Shown here piece after piece: positions 11,840 through 22,746 of a stretch of 64,000 bases of DNA. The notes beneath the pieces are model-generated. The model worked only from the letters and a program-made list of their open reading frames with translations. It ran no database searches and was not told the DNA's origin. The first letter of the stretch is position 1. Each line of letters opens with the position of its first letter. This DNA is from Ceratobasidium sp. AG-K (taxonomy: Eukaryota > Basidiomycota > Agaricomycetes > Cantharellales > Ceratobasidiaceae). The stretch spans positions 496,001 to 560,000 of the forward strand of contig JAWNGF010000002.1 of assembly GCA_037039685.1 (NCBI GenBank), in the 5' to 3' direction. The position numbers were made by a program, and so were the translations under genes.

Positions 11840-14395
11840 CTAGCGCTTTTCTCGCATCGGGGGCCTCGAACTATCCACCGGCACCACTTCAACAATCTCT
11901 CCAGCCAGGTCCTTTCCGTCCACTGCATTCTGGGTATGACCAAGGTAGTAATTAGGCATAAAAAATGCGAGAATGAAGCATATACTCGCTGCCATCGCCA
12001 TTAGTGAAACGAATATCAGAGCCAAGCATCAATGCTCACATATTCCGAGGGCGATAATGAACATGGGTCGAGTGGTCGCAGCATAAGCTATGTCAATTGA
12101 AACTTAGCCCATCAAACAAGTAGTTTGGCGTCAATATAAGCTGACCCGCAATGACCCCATTTCTGATCTCAGGCGGCGCCTGTCTCGCAGACTTGATCGA
12201 ACCATAAAGCTTGTTGATAGTCGCTTGCGGCAGACCCGGAAGATATTTATCCAAATTGCCGGGCATATTTGCTCTGTCTACTTTGTTGGCTACCAAAGTA
12301 TGAGCATATACGCTAGTACTCACGTCCAAATAGCCGTCGCCACCGCGCTCCCAACTGAACCGCCGAGCGATGTCCATACAGATAATAAGGCGGTGAGAGA
12401 GGCCAGATCTTGGTGAGGTACGGACGCTTGCGCCCCAACGCGTGATCCGACGACGCTGAATGCTCCACCAATACCAATGAGGACCTGACTCCAGACCTGA
12501 ATGGTGCATTAGCAACGTCGATGTATTCGAGAACGGACTCACTAGTCGAATCGTAGAAGCGGCCGCTCCGTTTCCGTGTGAAGAGATGAGTAGCCCAATG
12601 CCGCTGCGCTGAAGAGGTTAGATTGGAACGAAGAAGCAACATGAGGGAGCGTACATGAGGCGAATACCAAGCCCGCAGACTTGAAGGTGCTGGTATTTCA
12701 TCAGCTTTGGTATTATTTTCTATAATGTAGCAATCTCACCTTGTACCTCCGTGTGTACCTTAGCACCAGCCCCCCGACAAGGTTAAACACGCCCGTCGTT
12801 ACGTTCATCGAGTTATTGAAATAGACCCATGACCGCGTGTCCCTGCCAATCCAAAACCTCGCCCTTAGCGATCAACACCTCAGAACTTCTCAGAATGCTT
12901 ACTCACCAATCCTTCACGACCCATACAAAACTCGAAAGATACAAATTCCAGAGCGGGTCCGCCAACTGGTGGAGAAAGTGAATCCCGACAGCGACTTGAA
13001 ACGCGCGGTTGGTAATGAGTCGCTTCGACATGATGGCATACGGAGTGAGGTGTTCCCAGACGGCGAAGAGGGGAATACATGCGCAGCCAATGACGAGCAT
13101 GGCTATTATGATTGCTATTTTCCGAGTCGGCGGATGAGTTACGTGGGTATAAAGAGCAGACGTACGATTATGCCAGCCTTCATGCACGCCCTTCGCCAAA
13201 CTAATGGGAAATAGAATTAACCCGAAAATTAACCCGACCAGCACTAGTCCAACGAGATCCATTTGGACTGTGAATGCTTTGAGGAGTCGCATTGCCGATG
13301 CTGCTGGTTTGGCCTTCTCGATGTGTGGTACGCCCGAATAGAGTTCTCCCTTGCGTTTGGCACGCTTTTCGGCAGCGAAAAGGGTAATGATAGCCGGGGC
13401 CATAATCGCTGGAGTAATAATCGCGAACCTACGAAAAATTAGTCATAAGTCTTGTGTAGATTTCGTCAAGTACTAACATCCCGTCTAGGATCCAACAGAT
13501 TAGCGAGCGCACGCAAGATTCCAGCTTACTTACATCCCCATCTCCACCCTGGTCCGGCTTCCACGCTATTTACAATTTCAGCCGCGATGAATGCGTTGAG
13601 GATGACTGGTGCCGAGGTGAGTGCGGCTGCGAAACCGCGCCAGTCGAGTGGAGAGATATCTGAGACAACAATATCGGTGACGAGGAAGAGGCCGGTGTGG
13701 CCCCTAAGCCATTGATGGGATGAGTGAATCGAAGGATAGAAGGAGAGCGGGCACAGACACTGTATACATGATCATTCCACCTGCGACCGCATAGACGGTT
13801 TGAGCCGATGCAACGAGAATGTAGCCTAATTCTTGGATGAGTATTGCTCAAGTCTGGATGGGTGTCACGAAACTTACCTATTATGTAGAAAACAACTAGA
13901 GGAGCAATCAATCAATCCTCGCTCACACCAAACTTTCAAAAGAGACCAAAACTTACGAACGACACTATAAGCTACCGGTCTAGACCATAAATCCGCAATC
14001 TTGGCCACACATGGTTTCCCAACCGCCGCTACGCCCTAATTCAGAATAAATGGGTAATACATATCGAGGAACTTACTAATAATCCCATCGGCAGTGCCAA
14101 TTGTCCCAATAAACGAATGCTTCCCGAACGCGCTCGTTGCGAGTGGCAGGTAACTCGTGGTCGTGTTAGTGTCAAGCGAGTAGATATACGAAAGCGCGCC
14201 AATGCTGATATACAATATCCATTTCCAGGTCTTATTCAGGTGCCGATGGAGTGCTTCAACGCGGGCAACGCCAGGATTGAGTGCATCGAGCTGGACGGTT
14301 ATTACTCGAGGCGCGGACAGCGGGCTCGACCCGGCAGCCTTGCTATCCGTTGTAGAGGACCACGAGGAGCCTTTAGGGTCTGGAGTAGAGGACAT
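11840..14395 (-). CDS. MFS siderophore-iron transporter (SIT family)
   Basis: This is a multi-exon gene of about a dozen exons with 45-60 nt introns; the start ATG is at 14395 and the stop at 11840. The N-terminus carries the SIT signature: YSLDTNTTTSYLP, then GTIGTADGII, then KPCVAKIADLWSRP. Later come GHTGLFLVTDIVVSDISPLDW and PVILNAFIAAEIV. Near the C-terminus are a GIGGAFSVVGSRVGAQASV segment and a loop ANMPGNLDKYLPG, typical of fungal MirB/Sit1 proteins. It would have 14 transmembrane helices, some cut by introns. SIT proteins import ferric siderophores by proton symport at the plasma membrane. Frames join cleanly across every intron I checked, including exon 1 to 2 (intron 14076-14029). 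Substrate specificity cannot be read from sequence. A GATA-type iron-response site lies about 90 bases upstream of the ATG. Confidence 0.88.
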
Positions 14396-14467
14396 GATAG
14401 GACGAAGCAGACAGCGCACCCATCACGCCCATAATAAGAGTGTATGCTGGAAGACTGTCACTGTGTA

Positions 14468-14494
14468 GGATAACGAAAGCTATCAGATAAGATA
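14468..14494. promoter_or_regulatory. iron-responsive GATA site (Urbs1/SreA-type)
   Basis: The sequence ATCAGATAA at 14482-14490 exactly fits the fungal iron-repressor consensus ATCWGATAA. It is flanked by a second GGATAA (14468-14473) and an adjoining GATA (14491-14494). It lies about 90 bases upstream of the siderophore transporter ATG. Established: Urbs1/SreA/Fep1-type GATA repressors bind such sites and silence siderophore genes when iron is replete. Inferred: the transporter is under such control here. Confidence 0.6.
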
Positions 14495-14499
14495 TGGGA

Positions 14500-15245
14500 A
14501 AGTTTACGATTATGACGAGATGGTGGCTAGCCGGACGGCGAGGAGCCTATTATTGCGCCGTGCACAGGGTAAAGCGTTGAGAATTTGCAACATTCGGAGT
14601 GATACAGGTACGAGAGACTGGACTTCCCATGGGTGTCAGGATTATATCAGGCAAGATTGACGTAAAGCGGGTATATTTAGATTTAGCATATATTGGCGTC
14701 TCGTAGTGCGCCGTAAGAGACAGCTTCAGAGTTGGAATCAGTGCGAGTTGTGTGCTTGCCTCATCCCGTAAACATGGAATTTTCAAGCCGTAGACCGTCG
14801 GAGCCAGCGTGTGCATTTTATAATCTAGGGCGAATCAAGTCTGGCACACTAGACTAAGCTATCGAGAGGACCGCTGAGTCAAGAAGTCGAGTCCATCAAC
14901 CAGAGAAATTATTCATGAAAGCATACTACTATATCATGGTTATAAGTGGCTAGGGGTAGGCCTAGGGTCTTCCCATAGCGCCCACTCATTGCAAGGGCCC
15001 TTGGTACGCTGGTGGTTGGAATACTAGTGTGATTTTACGCATAGCGGGGCGAGCCCAGGGTGATCATCAACTTTGAGCAAGGGTGTGAGTACGCTCAGAC
15101 AGTGTGGTTGTCATCCTCTCAATATGACAGGCCTCATCCAGATTGGTAACGGTGGTAACAGTAAGAATGGCACAGCCACCTCGCACGCCATCCTTGTAAC
15201 AGCTGACTCGTTTCGGATGTCGTCGGAGTACCGTTGTCCACCACC
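14500..15245. other. divergent promoter region
   Basis: This is the shared upstream region of the siderophore transporter (-) and the lyase/kinase fusion gene (+). An 88-codon minus-strand open frame (14550-14816) has no supporting motif. The right end gives CCACCATGAG, a good fungal start context for the downstream gene. Confidence 0.4.
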
Positions 15246-18200
15246 ATGAGCTCGTCGCCGCCCTACACGCTAGAGACTCCCGTCCCAGATTCTCCCACTA
15301 CACGTCGGCGCCAATATCATTTCTCGACGCAATGCGCGACAGTCGAGAATCCGGACCAAAAGGACCAATTTGGATCCAGCTCGGTACCGATTTACCAGTC
15401 GGCAACGTTCAAAGGCATGGGAGGCGCGTATGACTATTCGCGTAGCGGGAATCCTACGCGTAGTCACCTCGAACACCATCTAGCAAAAATCTCGAGCGCG
15501 AGGCACGCGTTTGCCGTGTCGTCCGGCATGGCAGCGCTTGATATTATTACTCGATTGCTCAAGCCGGGCGACGAGGTCATTGCAGGAGACGATTTATACG
15601 GCGGGACCAATCGCCTCTTGAATTATCTCCGAACGCATACTGGGGTTACCGTATACCATGTCGACACGACCAATCCCGACTCTCTTCGGCCAGTGCTATC
15701 CGACAAGACGGCCCTCGTCCTTCTCGAATCTCCGACGAACCCCCTCCTCAAAATCGCCGATCTAGCGTACCTAGCTGCAACCGTGACTGCTGCAGCTCCC
15801 GATGCTCTCGTTGTGGTTGACAATACCATGATGAGCCCGTACCTCCAGCGCCCCCTCGAGCATGGCGCCCACGTCGTCTACGACAGCGGAACCAAGTACC
15901 TCTCGGGACACCATGACCTCATGGCCGGTGTTATTGTCACCAACCGAGACGACATCGCCAAGCAGATTGCGTTCACAATTAACTCGGTCGGAAACGCCCT
16001 CGCGCCGGTTGACTCTTTCCTCCTGCTTCGTGGGATCAAAACACTTGCTATCCGTATGGATAGGCAACAAGCGACGGCCCGACTGGTTGCGTCGCACCTC
16101 CATAGACTAGGGTTCCAAGTCTTCTACCCAGGTCTGGCCGACCACCCAGGGCGGACGACACACGAAAAGCTGGCGTCGGGACCTGGCGCTGTACTTAGTT
16201 TCGTCACGGGCGACAAGGCCCTCTCGGAACGAATCGTTGGCGCAACCCGACTGTGGGGTATTTCGGTCAGCTTCGGCGCCGTCAACTCGCTCATCAGTAT
16301 GCCGTGCCTCATGTCTCATGCCTCGATCGATTCCGCCACACGCGCCGCCAGGGGGCTTCCAGAGGACCTTATTCGTTTATGTGTCGGGATCGAAGACCCA
16401 ACCGATTTGATTGAAGATTTGAGCGAGGCGTTGCTCGAAGCTGGAGCGGTCGTGATGGATGGCGCGGGGAATTATATACGTGTCAAGCGGGGCGAAAAGG
16501 GAATTATTGGGCGAGCAGTGGAGAAGCTAGGACAGGCGGTCGAAGGTATGGGATTGAGCACGGGAGTGGAGAACCAAGCCGAGCGTCCGTGGCTGGTTAG
16601 CGCGCCCGGCAAGGTGATCTTATTCGGCGAGCATGCGGTTGTACATGGAGTGGTGAGCGCTTTGTCCCTCTCGCGCAATTGATTTCTTATTGTTCTTGGT
16701 TTATTTTCGCCCTCAATCCCATTCGGAATTGACTTCACATTTCCAATATGGACCTCACCCATTTCACGTGTGCACGCGTCAACTTGATCCTACGCATTTA
16801 TCCTGCGTTATACGATGAATCGGCATCTAGACCGCCATTGCAGCTTCTGTCGACTTGCGCTGCTATGCTCTCACCACCCCCCTTCCTCCATCCAACCACA
16901 CCATTTCCCTGACTCTATCAGACCTCAATGCCCCCACCCTTGAATGGGACACGGATGCCTTACCTTGGGAGGCTGCCGCTGCTGCCGGAACACTCAGTAG
17001 TACGCTTCTTCTAGATAACTCCTCGACGCTTACTGATTTAGCCTCAGCACCATTCGTTCTGGACACAACACTGGTGACTGCGCTCGAAGCGCTACTAGAT
17101 GCTCAGGAGCTTCAAGGACGCGTCCGGGGCGCTGCGTTAGCATTCTTGTATCTATATATGAGTATGAGCGGGGAGTCTCGGTACGCCTATCCAACTCATT
17201 CCTCTGAGCGCGCGCTGATGGCCCTGCAGGCCAAGCTTCAATATCACGACCCGCTCTGCCCTCCCCATCGGTGCCGGACTCGGATCATCCGCCTCATACA
17301 GCGCCACAATCGCCACTGCACTTTTATTGCTTTTTTCCCGCCTTTCCCTCCCCGATGCACCTGCACCCACCACTGCCGACCACGTGCACATTTCCCATTC
17401 CGGACGACGTGCATTGCCTCGAACATTTGCCGAGGAAGTCAATACCTGGGCATTTGTTGCTGAAACAGTGCTACACGGGAATCCGAGCGGTGTGGATAAT
17501 ACCGTTGCGGTGTTTGGAGGCGGGCTCGGGTTCACAAGGGCTGGATTCGGCGAGAGGCGTGGGGTGGAGCTTATCCCTGCGTGAGGATCTACTCTTTTAG
17601 GATATTGGGGCCGGGCTGAACTTCATGAGATAGATTCAAGAGCGTTCGATTCTTATTGACTGATTCGAAAGTTCCGAGGGATACGAAGAAGCTTGTTGCA
17701 GGCGTTGGAAAGATGAAGGAAGAGGTGCGTTGGTCCAGATTCTGTTGGGACGAGTGCTGATGGTTGGAGTCCAGCAACCTGCGCTTGTCACCGAGATATT
17801 GGGCCGAATTCAATCGATTAGCGATGAGCTCAACGAGCGCTGGCAGATCCTGAGCTGGAACGAGGGAAGATGTTGTCGGGGCTGGAGGTAGGCGTCGAAC
17901 CTCCGGGTATATGCGCACTTTCTGACCGAACATCGGACAGTCCTTGATGGACGAGAATCATACGCACCTTGTCACGCTCGGCGTATCCCATCCCGTACTT
18001 GAGCAGATCAAGGAAATCACTGCTAGCCTGAGTACGGTCTTCATACCAAGCTTACAGGCGCTGGAGGAGGTGGATGCGCAGTCACGCTCATCCCAGATGG
18101 TACGCCTACCAATCTCACCCTCAACTCAATCTTACCAAACCGCAACAGACTTTTCAGAAGATAAAACCGCGTCCCTTCTCGCGGACCTCCGTACGGCCGG

Positions 18201-18378
18201 GTTCGAGCCATACAACACCGCAGTTGGGGGATCTGGTCTTGGTGTATATCACCCACACATCAACTCGGGCAAAACCCCGGTGGAGCAAACAACAGAGTTG
18301 GCCGAGCAGTTCGGCAAAATCCCCTCGAACGAGTTGGGCTCATGGGCCGAGGGAGCGGGCAGGTGGTTGTTTGTGTAA
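15246..18378 (+). CDS. cystathionine beta-lyase / mevalonate kinase fusion
   Basis: Exon 1 (15246-16652) encodes a full PLP lyase of the Cys/Met metabolism family. It shows SGNPTR, SSGMAALD, the Schiff-base lysine in SGTKYLSGHHD, and VNSLISMPCLMSHAS, which favours cystathionine beta-lyase (cystathionine to homocysteine). After a ~50-residue linker without a stop, the same frame enters the GHMP motif APGKVILFGEHAVVHG. It then splices (16653-16830) into a mevalonate kinase. Later exons are 16831-17180, 17230-17580, 17634-17724, 17775-17887, 17941-18099 and 18149-18378. They carry PIGAGLGSSAS, a GNPSGVDN motif and the C-terminal TGAGGGGCAVTLIPD. Two one-base deletions seem present, near 17828 and 18031; restoring them gives a 901-codon frame. 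An ATG at 16547 could start a free kinase, but there is no separate promoter-sized gap. Both activities would be cytosolic. Confidence 0.85.
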
Positions 18379-18669
18379 TGTGAAATTGGTGGGATGTATA
18401 ATTAGATATTTGTACACAGTAGCAAGCTTTTTGGGTATTTCTTGGGCGTGTGAAATCCCGGTTGGAGGGAGTAGAATCGTACCAGGGCTAGGCAAGCGGC
18501 AAGGCAAGCGGTCTCGTACTTTCGATGTACTTGGAGGAGTACGTGCTCGAACCTCCTTGCCCGTTCCGAGTTTACTGGTATTACAATAACATGATCCCCG
18601 AAGTGTATCTACATGAACCGTTTCACTATGATGTTCGAGCCCTTCACACCATTGGAATGCATATAGCCT
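18379..18669. other. convergent 3' flanks
   Basis: This is the short gap between the stop codons of the fusion gene (+) and the aminopeptidase gene (-). It should hold both 3' UTRs. No gene is seen. Confidence 0.5.
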
Positions 18670-20164
18670 CTAGGCTCCGAGCTCATAAGCAAATGCGAGG
18701 CCGATCTTGGCGAATTCCTGATAAATTCACGAGGGTTAATCGACGAATAACGCTGTAATTTCGACAACTCACGAGAGAGTGGGCCCAGGAGAACCCGTTG
18801 ACGGAGGTAGTATCCCCTGAGCCATGAATAGCGGCGTTGTGGTTCGCAAAGGTGGCTACAAAAGGATTGTCAGCGTTAATTCTCGGCTGACTACTTCCAT
18901 ACTAACACTCAAATGGGAATGCCGCCGGGTAACCCTGGCGAGTCCAGCTAGAGTGGTCAGAGCACCCGTAGCCACACTAGGTCCGACCTTAATACGGATA
19001 AGCCACGGAACCCATGAGATTACTCACTGTAGTGGTCGTAGACTTGATGCTGGAGTAGGCGGTAACCAGAGAAGCGACATAAGAGGTCAAACCAGAGTCA
19101 GTGTTGTCCGTAACGAGAGCAATTGCCCCAGTAGTTCCGGGCTTTACACTGTCACCAGATCGGTTAGCCAAGGTCGTTAAAACAGACTAATCGCTTACTA
19201 TCCGGTCATGTCGAGTTGGAACATTGCATATACCGTCTTCCCAAGAGACTTATAGTTGGTCGCAATGGCGTTACTGCCAAGCAGTCCGCCCTCCTCACCG
19301 GAATAGAAATGGAACTCGACATCCCGGGTGGGCTTGAAGTTGTTGGCGACAAGTACACGAAAAATTTCAATCAGGTTCACCGCACCGGTCCCGTCGTCGT
19401 CGGCACCTGGGGCGCGACCAGAGGTCGGGTTGCTTGCATTAATGCTGTCCTCGTGAGCGCCGAGAATAACAGCCGACGGAGAGGAAGAGCTTCCGGCAAT
19501 TTTGGCAATAATTGATTGCTGTGCCCATGAATGCGAAAACTTTGTGACCGTTACTCCGGATTTGCCGGCTGCAAACTGGGTATATGCGCACTTGAGTATA
19601 AGCTGCTATGTGCTAGTGTAAGGACCTACCCCAGAAAGTGTATCGTAGATGTAGTTGCTTGCATCTAGGCCGGTGCTCGCCTTGTAGTATCGGTTGTTGA
19701 AAGCGGTAAGTTTTGAGAGGTACGTGTTCATGTTGGTAGTCGAAAGTGATGGGAGCAACGCCTTGACCGCAGTTTGACGTGAAGGAGCGGGATCTGAGAC
19801 CCGTAAGTCCGATGTTTAACAGCGAACCTCGATTCACTCACACGTAGCACGTTCAACAATGGCCTTGACCTTCTTAGCCTTCAAAGATTCCTCGATGTGG
19901 TAGGTCTCAGTCAAATCGAACTGCAAGCTCTCCGGTTAGATAGAACCTCGCGTCGTCCCGTGTGAATGCACTCACAAAGCCAATGTCCTTCTTGATTAGC
20001 TCCAACTTGTCCTCCTCGGTGGCCCAGAACGCAGGCTTGTCGTCAGATGTCTGGATAAGGCGCAGCCCTGCCGCTACCTTCGCGTCGAAATCTGCGACTG
20101 GGGCCGCAAGGGCTCCCATGGAAGCGAGCGCAGAGCCAAGGGCGAGCAGACTGGAGAATTTCAT
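18670..20164 (-). CDS. secreted leucine aminopeptidase (peptidase M28)
   Basis: The ATG at 20164 opens a signal peptide (MKFSSLLALGSALASMGALA) followed by a propeptide. Downstream exons carry the M28 zinc ligands in order: AHEDSIN, APGADDDGTGAVN, FHFYSGEEGGLLGS, FQLDMTGY, and a late CGYGCSDHSSWT with PAAFPFE. The last exon reads EFAKIGLAFAYELGA and stops at 18670. About nine exons are separated by ~50 nt introns. This matches fungal LAP1/ApsE-type extracellular aminopeptidases, which release N-terminal hydrophobic residues from peptides; the two Zn sites are shared by the His, Asp and Glu residues above. I see no frame break. The family call is firm; substrate preference is inferred. Confidence 0.9.
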
Positions 20165-21441
20165 GATAAAACAGACGGGGGGAGACAACGAGCCAGTAAT
20201 TGAATGTGAATCACCCAAGTTGCTACTTATATCCTTGTCCAAGCATCCGGACGCCGTATGTCAACATGGGTGCCTTGGGAAACACATTCCGAAGACCGCC
20301 TTGACCATGCTGCTCGTCCGTGGGTGACTGGTCATGAAGCATGTTTAGATAAGTGAACGAAGCAGAGCGCGCGCGGGGATGTGTCATCGCTCTTCCTCTT
20401 GTAGCATAGAAGCACATGTGGATGCATGGTGAGCTTCGATTTGTCCGCGCATATAGCTATTGCGACAGCTGGTTCTGGCTTGGCATTTGGTATCACGTGG
20501 TGGTTTTACCGTCGAGGAATCGCTTGCACATGCTGGGAACCCCAATCCGGGTTGAGAAACGCTTGCAAGGAGCTCCATATGTGGAAAAGAACTACGAGCA
20601 GTACCCAAAATATATTTACTTGGCGTGTGGTTGGTACATAGATAACACCTGTTCGCGACAAATACACCCGGGTGTTACTTGCTCCAGCACCTTTGGATAT
20701 TCAAGTACCAAATCGCAAAGACACCCTATCTATAGCGGTACTCAATTCATGACGTTCTGAACATTGCATTCGTGTTACCGTCGCTGAGCGGATGAACACG
20801 TGCAATGGCCACATACCCATCAGTGACATTCAATGTTTATCTGTCTGGAGAGTCCTCTTATCCAAGGTTTAGTTTATTTACCAACTCGTAAACGTTTTCG
20901 CAGTACAGATAGTATTTATATTCCAAGCTAGATTCAACACCCATGGTGGGTTATCTTTAAATGCGCTCCTTCCGAGCCGGAGTGATTCAGGTCTCCCGGC
21001 ACGTGACCTGCCAGAAGGATTGACCAATTGACTTCACGAGTCTTCGCGTCCCAGAGTCCCAATACATGCCCGCGTAGTTGCTGTGGGCGTCCCTCAAGTC
21101 GCCGATTTCCCGACCACTGCGTTAGTGTAAGATTATACAGAATATATGCGCCAACGTGCACCATTTCGAGACGGGTGGGGAGCGTTGGCCCAGAATCCAG
21201 CACCACTGAGATCTGAGGATGAATTGACCAAGGTCGCAATTTCTTCCTTCGTGCGGGAGCAAAAGCGAGAACTAAGCAGTAACATGGCTGGTTAAATTGT
21301 GAAAATTGTGGGATATATACAATAGAATGACGACAAACGGACCATGGAAGAACTAAGTCAAGGGGTAGAACTCAAGAAGAATAAGAGACCGAGGGAGCTG
21401 GCTTGATTGGTGTTAGGTGAGCAATCATAAAGACATCTTGA
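20165..21441. other. intergenic with two weak open frames
   Basis: A plus-strand frame from 20426 starts with a hydrophobic, membrane-like N-terminus (IAIATAGSGLAFGITWWFY). A minus-strand frame at 20934-21239 reads protein-like (VLGLWDAKTREVNWSILLA). Neither has a recognised domain or a confirmed exon partner. They may be remnants of lineage-specific genes. The left end should hold the aminopeptidase promoter. Confidence 0.3.
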
Positions 21442-22377
21442 CTACACTAGTAGCTCCTTCACCAAAACCTCCTCAAGCTCATCCCTAATCGCCTTCATCC
21501 ACGACTCGTAAATCGATACATTCGTGATGATCGCAACTCGACAGGCATTACACGCAGCTGCGCCAGACGTCATCTCCAATACGTATCCAACGCGAAAAAG
21601 CCTTTCCTGTTGCGTTACGCAAGAGCGAGATAAGATATCGTACACTTCTTGGACCCATTGAATGATCCATCTGCTATGGCTATCGAAACAGCTCGCGCAG
21701 GTAAAACGCTTTAGGCTCTCGGTATCCTGGAGTACAATTCCGTCCTTGGACATCAGGAGGCTGGCGAGATTGGAATTCCGCATGGCTAGCATCCCAAGGA
21801 TCCGGGTGCCGGTTGCGCTGGAGCGGAGTATCTTCACGGTCTGACTGTCACGGAGGTCGACGGATCGAACGAGGAGACATACGGCACGGCGGAGTTCCAC
21901 GGCAAAGTCGAATCGAAGGGCTATTCCAAACGTGAGGAGAGGATCGTTTTCAAGATATACGGGCGATGAAGAATCTAGCAATAGCCCACGGAGGAGTTTG
22001 ACCATGATCACCAATTCGAATTTGGTGCAAATGTTCAGAGCGTTTTCCAGCGCCGCAAACGAAGTGATGGTGGGTAAGTCTCGGGCATAGGCGAATTGAA
22101 GAAACGTTGAGAATGTAGCTGATGTTTCATTGATGTCGTACTCGGGCCAACAGGTGGTGGCACGAGGCCTAATCATGGATGAGAACGCTCGCGAGGCGAA
22201 TGCGAGAATGTCAAAGTGAACATGGTAGGCAGCACGGTCAGATGTGTAAATCAATGTATCACCAGGTTTATGGTTAGGGTTGAATATGGATAAGTTTGAC
22301 TTGATAGCATTGTCCGTGTCAGAGGGCCCTGCAACCGGGAGTTGGTTGTTGCCTGCACCAAAGACGAGTGCAGTCAT
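21442..22377 (-). CDS. BTB/POZ-domain protein
   Basis: A single long open frame of about 310 codons shows the typical BTB opening: a GDTLIYTSDRAAYHVHFDIL strand-helix block, then AFASRAFSSMI. A helical region follows (FLQFAYARDLP, then NICTKFEL). The C-terminal half has the pattern of basidiomycete BTB proteins, including a Cys pair in FTCASCFDSHSRW and another in AACNACRVA. BTB domains dimerise and often recruit Cullin-3. The in-frame ATG at 22377 is the simplest start. A short upstream exon starting at 22461 and joined by a GTGTGT..TGTAG intron would add seven residues (MTYTNSF); this is equally plausible. The adjacent gene is divergent. Specific role unknown. Confidence 0.75.
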   Translation of the reverse strand: MTALVFGAGNNQLPVAGPSDTDNAIKSNLSIFNPNHKPGDTLIYTSDRAAYHVHFDILAFASRAFSSMIRPRATTCWPEYDINETSATFSTFLQFAYARDLPTITSFAALENALNICTKFELVIMVKLLRGLLLDSSSPVYLENDPLLTFGIALRFDFAVELRRAVCLLVRSVDLRDSQTVKILRSSATGTRILGMLAMRNSNLASLLMSKDGIVLQDTESLKRFTCASCFDSHSRWIIQWVQEVYDILSRSCVTQQERLFRVGYVLEMTSGAAACNACRVAIITNVSIYESWMKAIRDELEEVLVKELLV

Positions 22378-22461
22378 ATGATCGACTACAAAAGACACTT
22401 GGGTTAACTATGGCTCGGAAAATCAATGAGAGTGATACACACATGAGTTCGTATAGGTCAT

Positions 22462-22746
22462 CTTGTACGCAAAGATGTTTTTCTTTTTCGAGATGCGCAG
22501 AAAACGATGGTAGCCACGGAGCGGAGTGCTAAATGAGTGTTGATCACCTTAATAAGCACCTGAATTTCCAATCCAGGGAACATCAAATGATATGGGTCCG
22601 TCGGTCAAAGGTTCAAATTCAACCACCACCTTTTCCGCGAAAGGCAACTTGTCCGACTGCCCGTCCGGCCCGAAGGAGGAAGAAGTATGGTCTTCCTACC
22701 TATATAAGATGTATTCTTCCTCGTACCTAGGATCAACTCTTCCACC
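22462..22746. other. divergent promoter region
   Basis: This region lies between the BTB gene (-) and the GH51 gene (+). TATATAAG at about 22700 lies some 45 bases before the GH51 ATG and may be a TATA box. No gene is seen. Confidence 0.35.

Noticed and set aside
18525..18758. 77-codon plus-strand open frame
   Set aside because: It overlaps the last exon of the M28 aminopeptidase on the opposite strand and has no motif.
22598..22632. GGTTCAAATTC resembling a tRNA B-box
   Set aside because: No A-box at the right distance and no cloverleaf pairing; it lies in the GH51/BTB intergenic promoter region.
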